A DNA stretch of 22,690 nucleotides. It comes from Chara braunii. Lineage: Eukaryota; Streptophyta; Charophyceae; Charales; Characeae. Position numbers and translations under genes: made by a program. The DNA lies in the NCBI GenBank assembly GCA_003427395.1, contig BFEA01000185.1:1212790-1235479 (forward strand), in the 5' to 3' direction. Every line of letters starts with the position of its first letter. The first letter of the stretch is position 1. The notes beneath the pieces are model-generated. The model made no database searches and had not been told where the DNA came from. It saw only the letters and a program-made list of their open reading frames with translations. Below, piece after piece: positions 1-5,841 of this stretch.

Positions 1-112
1 AGAGAGAGAGAGAGAGAGAGAGGAAGGGAGCCGGGGCAGGAGAGGGAAAAGGGAGAAGAAGGAAGAGAACATAAAAATTGGAGCAGCACGATAAATAGAA
101 GCACGAGAAGAG

Positions 113-185
<73 letters not shown>

Positions 186-290
186 GGGAGCCGGGGCAGG
201 AGAGGGAAAAGGGAGAAGAAGGAAGAGAACATAAAAATTGGAGCAGCACGATAAAGAGAAGCACGAGGAGAGAGAGAAGAAAGAAAGAGA
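1..290. repeat. 160-bp tandem duplication with (AG)n spacers
   Basis: A block of about 100 bp starting AGGAAGGGAGCCGGGGCAGG occurs at 21-120 and again at 181-280 with only a few substitutions. Each copy is preceded by an (AG)n run (1-22 and 117-182). The unit is therefore about 160 bp and is present at least twice; the left edge is cut by the window, so more copies may lie outside it. No coding potential is apparent. Confidence 0.9.
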
Positions 291-324
291 GGAGACAAAG
301 GAGCAACAAGAGGGGTAAGAGGAA

Positions 325-640
325 ATGAAAGGGAGGGGCTGGAGCAAGAAGGCGATCAGAAGGACAAGAGAGCGAGGAGGAGGAAGGAACAAGGAGGAAG
401 AAGAGCCGGAAGAAGAGGAAGAGGAGGAAGAGGAGGAAGAGGAGGAAGAGGAGCAGGAGGAGGAGGAGGAGGCAAATTGTATGACAACGGAGACCACTGC
501 GATGAGAAGAGTAGGGACAGAAGTACGACAGCAATCGAGAGGAGGGACACGATAACGAAGATAAAATGGGTGGAGAACGAGGAGGAGGAGGAGGAGGAGG
601 AGGAGGAGGAGAAAGAACGCAACACAATGAGATTTTCTTA
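325..640. repeat. Purine-rich GGA/GAA low-complexity DNA
   Basis: The plus strand is almost all purine, with short GAG/GGA triplet arrays at about 400-473 and 578-612. Reading frames through it give only poly-Glu/Arg on the plus strand or poly-Ser/Leu/Pro on the minus strand, which is the trivial translation of the triplet repeat. I see no gene here. Confidence 0.85.
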
Positions 641-1165
641 TCGACACATTGAGAGACCAATAAGGACGTAAGGGGGCAAAAAAACAATTGAGTACACTTT
701 GGAGGGAAGTTTGGACATATCTCCTTCATGTGAGACTATAATTAGCCCTCCTCGACTTCAGCGATCTGCCACCGATTCTAGAATCACTCGACGGTTGCGA
801 GTGGATAGGAAGCCTTTCACCGAATACACCATCTTCATCCGAATAGAACGCCCAGTCGTTACATCTGTATTCAGCACAACTTTCAGTCCAGATGCGGCGA
901 TACTGGCCGTTGGCGGGCCTTCTATTCATCGAATGAAGACGATAGTCGAGACCTGGCAGTCCCTACACAGCTTGAAAAGGCATTTAGCTAAACGAGCAGG
1001 CACGAAGGAACCACTGAGAGAATACGGAGGGAGAGGAACAGGAAGATTCTTTTGGGTAATGGGGGGGTCATCTAGGGGGAGGGGGGGAGGAGAGTGAGCA
1101 GTACGGTTCCTAACGGCAGTACGGACTATTCTATCTAGTAGTATGACTAGAAACAGTTCACCGTG
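641..1165. other. Unassigned sequence, no supported gene
   Basis: This stretch of mixed composition has short open frames on both strands (699-1097 plus, 726-929 and 926-1183 minus). None shows a recognisable domain, and they overlap each other on opposite strands. I find no RNA gene or promoter that I can support. Confidence 0.5.
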
Positions 1166-1270
1166 CCGTCTTCCCCCGAACACAACGCACCCTCATTACG
1201 ACTGTACCGGATCGGAAAGATCGCTTCCATACATGCATTATCAGGGTGCGTTATGTTCGGGAGAAGACGG
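1166..1270. repeat. 28-bp inverted repeat (hairpin or MITE-like ends)
   Basis: The arm at 1166-1193, starting CCGTCTTCCCCCGAACACAA, is matched by its reverse complement at 1243-1270 with two mismatches. The 49-bp loop has no similarity to known elements that I recognise. This could be a solitary cruciform-forming hairpin or the fused ends of a deleted TIR element. No clear target-site duplication flanks it. Confidence 0.8.
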
Positions 1271-1346
1271 TAGTACTACCTGTAGCAGTTCTAGTAGCAG
1301 TTGAGTGAGTAGTACTTCATAGTAATTAATAATACTTCTGGTAATT

Positions 1347-1601
1347 GTAGTAGTAGAAGGAGGAGGAAGAAAAGGAGGAGGAGGAGGAGGAGGAGGAAGA
1401 AAAGGAGGAGGAGGAGGAGGAGGAGGAGNAGGAGGAGGAGAAGGAAGACGAAGAGGAGGAGAAGGAAGATGAGGAGGAGGAGAAGGAAGATGAGGAGGAG
1501 GAGAAGGAGAAGGAAGCTGAGGAGGAGGAGGAGAAGGAGGAGAAGGGAGATGAAGATGAGGAGGAGGAGGAGAAGGAAGACGAGGAGGAGGAGAAGGAGA
1601 A

Positions 1602-1634
<33 letters not shown>

Positions 1635-2090
1635 GGAGGAGGAGGAGGAGGGAGATGAAGAGGAGGCAGAACAGCAAAGATGACCGCGGAAGAGGGGAGG
1701 GGAGGGTAAGTTGGGGGAACAAGGAATGGAGGAGGAGGTAAAGAGGAGGAAGAGAAGGGTGGACAAGGAGGATGAAAGGACGGAAGGAAGGCAGGAAGGC
1801 GGCAACGGAAGCAAAGGACGAAAGGCCACGGAAAGACGGAGGAGGAGGAGGAGGAGGAGGCGGAGGAAAGGGCGGAAGAGGGAGTGGAGGAAAGGGGGAG
1901 GAGGAAGAGGGAGGAAGAGGGAGAGGAGGAAAGAGAGGACGAAGTGGAGGAGGAGGAGAAGGAAAGGGATGTACAGTAGGAAAAGGAGGAGGAGAGGGGG
2001 AGAGGAAGAAGAGGGGGAGAACCCTTGGTTCCGACGAGGTAAGACGGGCAGAAGATGAGCGAGAGAGCATGAAGATCGGTGAAGATCGGA
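1347..2090. repeat. Polypurine (GGA/GAA)n tract of about 740 bp with an assembly N
   Basis: The plus strand is nearly uninterrupted purine, made of GGA, GAA and GAT triplet arrays, with an undetermined base at 1429. The long open frames here (for example 1291-2259 minus, Ser/Leu/Pro-rich; 1469-1741 plus, Arg-rich) are by-products of a triplet repeat that lacks stop codons, and I do not call them genes. Such tracts can form intramolecular triplex DNA (established for mirror-repeat polypurine tracts). Confidence 0.9.
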
Positions 2091-2224
2091 CAAAGAAACT
2101 ACCTACCTGGTAATTAGTAATTACCGCGTGAATCCGCTCCGAGATGAGATCAATTACCACAGAAGCACAGGAGAGGAGGAGGAGGAGATCGTAAAAGAGA
2201 GAGACGATCAAACACACCTCGAGC

Positions 2225-2291
2225 GGCGGGAAATTCCAAATACTGGCGGGAAATTCCAAATGGTGGCGGGAAATTCCGAATAGTGGCGGGG
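2225..2291. repeat. 20-bp minisatellite with E2F-like GCGGGAAA sites
   Basis: A 20-bp unit (GGCGGGAAATTCCAAATACT) is repeated in phase: GCGGGAAA occurs at 2226-2233, 2246-2253 and 2266-2273, and a fourth, altered copy begins at 2286. GCGGGAAA fits the E2F-family consensus read on the opposite strand (TTTCCCGC). Whether it is functional is unknown. No gene start is visible within several hundred bases on either side, so a plain minisatellite is equally likely. Confidence 0.75.
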
Positions 2292-2330
2292 AAAAAAAAA
2301 AAAAGGGGGGGGAAAAAAAAAAAAAAAAAA

Positions 2331-2400
<70 letters not shown>
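2292..2400. repeat. A13 / G8 / A18 / G70 homopolymer block
   Basis: Alternating A and G homopolymers end in 70 consecutive G residues (2331-2400). The length of such a G run is rarely reliable in an assembly. If real, it would be a strong G-quadruplex former. The poly-Pro and poly-Gly open frames across it are artefacts of the homopolymer. Confidence 0.9.
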
Positions 2401-2409
2401 CGGGCGAAA

Positions 2410-2765
2410 TGGCAGAGCAGAGCACGTGCAATTCTCTCACAAAACGACAAGAAACAGACGGCAATTTCCGAGAAGAGGGAGGAGGGAGTGATGATCCTCT
2501 CCTCAGCTGTTTTCGGACGTGCTCGAGCGGAGCGGAGCGAAGCGAAGAGAGATGGCTTGAGTGCGATGAAACTGAGAGGGGCGCGGTGGGGGCGGGGGGG
2601 CCGCGCAATGGCGCCAAAATAACGCGTGCAATTCTCTCAGCAAACGGCGGCAAATTTCCAAAACGCAGCAGCGATGAAGCTGTCAACTGTCGTGAGATGC
2701 TCGAGCGGAGCGGAGCGAAGCGGAAGGAAGCGGAATGAAGCGGAGCGGAGCGATGGCTGTGATGA
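2410..2765. repeat. Diverged tandem duplication, period 178-200 bp
   Basis: GTGCAATTCTCTCA occurs at 2426-2439 and 2626-2639. Downstream, TGCTCGAGCGGAGCGGAGCG begins at 2520 and again at 2698. Matches between and around these anchors show a duplicated unit with internal indels. The second unit also contains GCGCCAAA at 2611-2618, another E2F-type match, and a GGAGC/GAAGC short repeat (2702-2752). No protein is supported. Confidence 0.75.
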
Positions 2766-2789
2766 TTGACACCCGCCCTGGCTGACGAT

Positions 2790-2930
2790 CTCACCTCTCC
2801 TCCTCAACTCTCCTCCTCCTCCTCACATCTCCTCACTTCTCCTCCTCACCCCTCCTCACCACCCCTCCCCTGCCGTTCTCTACGCCCCGCGCAATCCAAA
2901 TACAAATCCAAATCCCAATCCCAATCCCGA
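2790..2930. repeat. Pyrimidine-rich tract and AATCC(A/C) short repeat
   Basis: A CTCCTC-rich stretch (about 2790-2880) is followed by a degenerate 6-bp repeat, AATCCA/AATCCC, at 2893-2928. The repeat is not the plant telomere motif (TTTAGGG). No coding potential is seen. Confidence 0.7.
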
Positions 2931-3172
2931 CACGCTGCGACTCTCTCGATGATTACTTAGAGTGCGAACAGGCTTAGGTACTTAGGTAGTGACCCAGCGT
3001 CCCATCCCACCGAACCACTCAGCAAATGTGACAGAGACAAGATCTATGGCGGGCGAATCGTGCCACGATGTAGCTGAAGATACATTCACTGTTTTACACA
3101 GTTTTTTGGGTAAGTATTGAAGCCGCTACTGCTATGCGTGCGCGTGTAGCTTTCCAGGGGCCTCGTCCCACG
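2931..3172. other. Unassigned spacer
   Basis: This is mixed-composition sequence with no open frame of interest, no recognised repeat and no RNA gene that I can support. Confidence 0.5.
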
Positions 3173-3318
3173 AGCAGCGTTGAGTTTCCTCAGCGCCTGA
3201 ATCTGGACGTGTTTGTGGATATGAGCAGAAAATCCGACGAGTTTCCTCGACGGCAAATATCCACAAAAGAAAAAGAAAACACGTCCAGATTCGTGATTTG
3301 AGGAAACTCAACGCTGCT
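3173..3318. repeat. Foldback element with arms of about 50-60 bp
   Basis: The left arm 3173-3222 (AGCAGCGTTGAGTTTCCTCA...) is the reverse complement of the right arm 3257-3318, apart from a few substitutions and a purine-rich insertion of about 13 nt in the right arm. The loop is 34 bp. This is a hairpin-type element; no transposase is nearby. It could be a foldback or MITE-like element or a small-RNA-producing inverted repeat. Confidence 0.85.
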
Positions 3319-3336
3319 ATTGGAAGAGGCCAAAAA

Positions 3337-3419
3337 ATAATAATAATAATAATAAAATAGAAAAAATGGAGAGAGGCCCCCGGTACGAATCCGACGCCGG
3401 GAAAAAAAAAAAAAAAAAA
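3337..3419. repeat. AAT microsatellite, tRNA T-arm-like motif and A18 run
   Basis: An (AAT)n run at 3337-3357 is followed by a sequence resembling a tRNA T arm and pol III B box (GGTACGAATCC, 3382-3392) and then by 18 A residues (3402-3419). A B-box-like motif next to poly(A) suggests the end of a SINE or tRNA-derived retrocopy. No matching A box lies upstream on the same strand, so this remains tentative. Confidence 0.35.
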
Positions 3420-3439
3420 GCGGTCTGTCCAGCGTGGAC

Positions 3440-3515
3440 GCTGTCTTGGCGCGTAAAAGGACCGTCGGCCAGCCGATGTGGCGCTCTACCGTTAGCACTA
3501 CCGGTAGTGCATCTG
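3440..3515 (-). repeat. tRNA D-arm-like sequence with a 16-bp perfect palindrome
   Basis: Read on the minus strand, this contains GGTAGAGCGCC, the 3' half of a typical tRNA D arm, preceded by a perfect palindrome GCACTACCGGTAGTGC (3495-3510). Continuing on the minus strand, the sequence crosses the T18 run and reaches the T-arm-like motif near 3390. Together they may be a decayed tRNA-derived SINE head with an internal insertion. A complete cloverleaf cannot be drawn. Confidence 0.3.
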
Positions 3516-3657
3516 ACTGCAATTACCGTCAAGTATGGATGAATCTGGACGCAGTTACGTCCAGCGTATCGGTAGAAACGTCCGCGCGGTCCAGACTGTT
3601 AGTGGACCCATAAGTACAGCTATGATGACCGTGCACGAGGGCGGTGTGAGTATATAT

Positions 3658-3823
3658 GGGCCTCGCCGCACCACTCTCGAAAGGTGAAAAAAATGTTTAA
3701 AAAGAAAAAGAAAAAAAAGGTGAAAAAAACAAAAACCAAAAATGTGGTGGGCGCATCTGGCCATGTTGTAGCAGGACGTTCATTCTCGTCTTGCACATTC
3801 CGGAAAGTGGTGTGGCGATGCCC
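3658..3823. mobile_element. 166-bp miniature TIR element, copy 1
   Basis: The left end (GGGCCTCGCCGCACCACTCT) and the right end, read as reverse complement (GGGCATCGCCACACCACTTT), form terminal inverted repeats of about 20-25 bp. The element is bounded by TAT on both sides (3655-3657 and 3824-3826), a possible 3-bp target-site duplication. The interior (GCATCTGGCCATGTT at about 3753-3767, then TTCATTCTCGTCTTGCACATT) is shared with the copies at 4997-5100 and 5253-5380. There is no open frame, so it is non-autonomous. The GGG-starting TIR plus 3-bp duplication recalls PIF/Harbinger-type elements, but the family is not established. Confidence 0.75.
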
Positions 3824-4278
3824 TATGCCCTCAATGAGGGCCTCGCCGCACCACTCTTGAAGGGCCTCGCTGCACTACTTTAGACTCTCGAATTTTCGAG
3901 AGTGGGTCATCGCTGCACTTAGGGGCCTGCCACAGCTATCCCGAAAACGGGGTTTTGGAGAGCGGGATCACTGCCACACCCACTCCCGAAAGTGGTCGTC
4001 AATTTTTTTTTGGAGAGCTGTCAGAAGGCGGGTTTGGAGAGCGTTCTCCAAATTCGACCCTCCGCCCGCCTGCACACGCTCTCGTTTGGAGAGCGCTCCG
4101 CAGGACAACCCAAACCCACCCGAAACTCGCGAGTGTGCCTCAACCGACAAGTGAAGTGTCTGCAGCCTGCAATTTGTCATGTGCGGTTAGAGTAGGAGCC
4201 TTGGGACCACGCCAGCCCCGTCGCGTAATGTACACAGTCGACCATCCCGGTCTTGTGCGTGCAAGATTTCGCTCTACC

Positions 4279-4437
4279 TTGGAGAGTGCAGTGTGGCGAC
4301 GACGCCTCCCAAAGGGATTTTTGCCAACTTCTGCGTTGGAGAGCACTCTCCAAAAATTCATTGGAGAGTACAGTGTGGCGAGGACGCCTCCGGAAGGGAT
4401 TTTCGCCAACTTCCGCGTTGGAGAGCGCTCTCAAAAA
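4279..4437. repeat. 82-bp direct duplication inside the TIR element
   Basis: The unit beginning TTGGAGAGTGCAGTGTGGCG at 4279 recurs at 4361 with about 85-90% identity by eye. The perfect dyad TTGGAGAGCACTCTCCAA (4336-4353) closes the first copy, and a related GAGAGCGCTCTC lies at the end of the second. The GTGTGGCGA module is a variant of the family's TIR, so this looks like amplification of TIR material. Confidence 0.8.
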
Positions 4438-4644
4438 AAACGAGTTTTGGGGATAGGTGTGGCGAGCCCCTTACTCTCGATCGAGAAACTCTTGAAACCC
4501 AATCGAGAGCTGTCAGAAGCCACACTATCACGCAACTCGAGAGTCCCCCGCCTGCAACAACAGAATTTTCAGGTGTCCTCGGGAGTTGCCCGCCGATAGG
4601 CTCGTTTTTCGAGAGTGGACCTCCTGTCCCGGCGGCCAGACTTT

Positions 4645-4712
4645 GTCCTGTAGCGCAGTGGTGAAGCTCTTCTGTAGAGTAGGACGACGTCCAGGGTTTC
4701 GAGAGTTCACCT
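4645..4712 (+). repeat. tRNA-derived SINE head (pol III A and B box-like)
   Basis: TGTAGCGCAGTGGTGAAGCT, from about 4650, closely resembles the D-arm/A-box region of tRNA-derived SINEs. Roughly 35 nt later GGGTTTCGAGAGTTCACC (about 4694-4711) resembles the T-arm/B-box with a small insertion, partly built from the local TTCGAGAG motif. A functional tRNA is unlikely because the anticodon arm and acceptor pairing are poor. It sits near the right end of the 971-bp TIR element, so pol III signals may have been captured by that element. Confidence 0.45.
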
Positions 4713-4788
4713 AGTGTAATAGGTTACAGAGTAAGTGCAGCGAAGGCGGGTATTTCAAGAGTCTCGCCTCTCTGACAACGCTAGTCGA

Positions 4789-4810
4789 ACTCTCGAAATA
4801 TTTCGAGAGT
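4789..4810. repeat. Perfect 22-bp palindrome
   Basis: ACTCTCGAAAT is followed directly by its reverse complement. The right half belongs to the right TIR of the 971-bp element. Close relatives lie at 3884-3903 (9-bp arms, 2-bp spacer) and, with a C-C variant, at 4033-4052 and 4336-4353. The dyad is the subterminal signature of this repeat family. Confidence 0.9.
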
Positions 4811-4878
4811 CTAGAGTAGTGCAGCGAGGCCCGAAAACTCATTTTTTCAAGAGTTGTTGCGTGGCCACACAGGGCATC

Positions 4879-5100
4879 GGGCCTCGCTGCACTAGTACTC
4901 TCGAAATGTGCAAAACGAGAGTGAATCTTCCTCTAGAATATGGAAAGATACGCCGCCATGATTTTTGTCTTTTGTGCATGTCGAGAGTACTGCAGCCACA
5001 CCACTCTCGAAATGTCCAAAATGAGAATGAACTTGCCCGCTAGAACATGGCCAGATGCACCCGCCATAGTTTTGTTGATTTCACATTCTAGAGTGATGTG
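4879..5100. mobile_element. Two head-to-tail, truncated TIR-family copies in reverse orientation
   Basis: Copy 3 starts at 4879 with GGGCCTCGCTGCACTAGTAC and carries the reverse complement of the family core up to about 4996. Copy 4 follows from about 4997 (CCACACCACTCTCGAAATGT), carrying the reverse complement of GGCCATGTT...TTCATTCTCATTTTG (shared with 5253-5380), and fades out at about 5100 in a degenerate end. The junction at about 4996 fuses two truncated termini (GAGAGTACTGCAGCCACACC). No coding capacity. Confidence 0.65.
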
Positions 5101-5249
5101 CGTTTTCAAACGTCCTTGGCCGAACGCTCAAGGGACTCTTTTTTCAAGAGTAGTTGTCAGGCCGTTATCCTGACGCCATTGGAAAAAAACAAAGTTGTAC
5201 GACTGTCGTTTTTCATCCTTTGTCCAACACCATCACCCTTTCGAGAGTG
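5101..5249. repeat. Degenerate TIR-family debris
   Basis: ACTCTTTTTTCAAGAGTAGTTG (about 5135-5156) parallels the end sequence at 4837-4858, and a TTTCGAGAGTG end lies at 5239-5249, directly left of copy 2. No open frame or other element is recognisable between them. Confidence 0.4.
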
Positions 5250-5252
5250 TAA

Positions 5253-5380
5253 GGGCCCCGCCACACCAGTGACTGTCTCGAAATGTGAAAAGGACAAAAA
5301 TTTTGCGGGGGCATCTGGCCATGTTCCAGTGGGAAGTTCATTCTCATTTTGCACATTTCTACAGTGGTGTGGCGATGCCC
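5253..5380. mobile_element. 128-bp miniature TIR element, copy 2, with TAA duplication
   Basis: The left end is GGGCCCCGCCACACCAGTGA and the right end, reverse complemented, is GGGCATCGCCACACCACTGT. Both continue into GAAATGTG, giving TIRs of about 29 bp with small gaps. TAA flanks both sides (5250-5252 and 5381-5383), the 3-bp duplication expected for PIF/Harbinger-type insertion. The interior matches copy 1 at roughly 75-80% by eye. It sits immediately next to another family end (TTTCGAGAGTG), again suggesting self-targeting. Confidence 0.8.
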
Positions 5381-5408
5381 TAATCCAGCCTCTACAACAA
5401 CCTGGGCC

Positions 5409-5484
5409 GTTGTTGTTGTTGTTGTTGTTGTTGTTTTTATAGGCTGTGTTTTTCATCCTCTGAAAAAAAAAAAAAAAAAAAAAG
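5409..5484. repeat. (GTT)n microsatellite and A22 tail
   Basis: GTT repeats span 5409-5435. A run of 22 A residues at 5463-5484 follows GTTTTTCATCCTCTG, a phrase also present in near-identical form at about 5209-5223. The poly(A) could be the tail of a retroposon lying to its left, but no element body is recognisable. Confidence 0.7.
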
Positions 5485-5490
5485 GAGGGG

Positions 5491-5841
5491 GGTGCGTCGG
5501 TTGGCGCAGTTTAGCGCTCTAAGTCGCGCTATCGGCCATGGCGGCCGAACCGTCCTCACGGGAATTCCACCACCATGATGGTTTCCCGTGCTGAGAGTGA
5601 CGTCTCGCTCGGTGTTTTCCGAGCAACTTCCCAGGGGTGAGGGAGATTGTCACTGTCTGGACAACCCGTTTAGAGTTTTGCTCGTAATGTCGTGAAGGTG
5701 TTGCACGTGTGTTTGGTTGCGCCAGTCGCAAAAGGGCGTACGCCTCTGGCGTCCGCCTGGGTGATGGGAAGTCGAGATACACCTAGAAGAGCTTTGAGGG
5801 TTGGTAGGAGAATGTAAGGTAATACAGGTAATTCATAGAAC
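5491..5841 (+). other. Probable 5' leader of LINE copy A, starting with a tRNA-like head
   Basis: Directly after the A22 run, GTTGGCGCAGTTTAGCGCTC (about 5499-5518) resembles a tRNA D-arm/A box, and CACGGGAATTCCACC (about 5560-5574) resembles a decayed T-arm. A further 270 bp of non-coding sequence leads to the ORF1 ATG at 5842. The leader may carry an internal promoter, as LINE 5' regions usually do, or a SINE may have inserted just upstream. No target-site duplication could be matched with the far end of the LINE material. Confidence 0.35.

Larger units (their letters stand above)
3862..4832. mobile_element. 971-bp TIR element nested in a related element
   Basis: The left end 3862-3892 (GGGCCTCGCTGCACTACTTT, then AGACTCTCGAA) and the right end 4802-4832 are inverted copies with one mismatch over 31 bp. 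GAA lies directly on both sides (3859-3861 and 4833-4835), consistent with a 3-bp target-site duplication. The interior has no transposase; open frames such as 3955-4599 have no recognisable motif. It is filled with further diverged copies of the TIR module (GTGTGGCGA followed by GC-rich DNA; CTCTCGAA/TTCGAGAG and TTGGAGAG/CTCTCCAA dyads) and a tRNA-like segment. It is probably a non-autonomous derivative built from repeated insertions or template switches. Confidence 0.75.
3838..4870. mobile_element. Outer, disrupted TIR element hosting a nested element
   Basis: A left TIR-like end at 3838-3861 (GGGCCTCGCCGCACCACTCT, then TGAA) is interrupted at 3862 by the 971-bp element. The sequence resumes after it with ACTCATTTTTTCAAGAGTTG at 4837-4856. 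CTCTTGAA and TTCAAGAG would be the inner part of the same inverted repeat. The right terminus (near 4870) is degenerate, so the outer boundary is approximate. This is a nested arrangement: one family member inserted in the end of another. Confidence 0.5.

Noticed and set aside
1291-2259. Long minus-strand open frame of 322 codons, and overlapping Arg-rich plus frames
   Set aside because: These are triplet-repeat translations (Ser/Leu/Pro or Arg/Glu) of a stop-free polypurine tract containing an N. There is no complex sequence in them.
2228-2277. NF-kappaB-like GGGAAATTCC motifs in the 20-bp minisatellite
   Set aside because: The string fits a kappaB site, but plants and green algae lack that transcription factor family. 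The E2F reading of the same repeat is more sensible.
2150-2794. Poly-Pro / poly-Phe minus frame and poly-Gly plus frame
   Set aside because: They are the direct translation of the A and G homopolymers at 2292-2400.
2893-2928. AATCCC repeats resembling telomeric DNA
   Set aside because: Only a few degenerate units are present, and they do not match the plant (TTTAGGG) or Chlamydomonas (TTTTAGGG) telomere unit.
3955-4599. 214-codon plus frame inside the 971-bp TIR element as a transposase
   Set aside because: It contains no DDE-type motif or other recognisable domain, and the DNA beneath it is made of repeated TIR modules and an 82-bp duplication, which explains the frame.
5491-5575. A genuine tRNA gene after the A22 run
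   Set aside because: The D-arm region is tRNA-like, but no acceptor stem, anticodon arm or intact T arm can be paired. It is kept only as a tRNA-like head.
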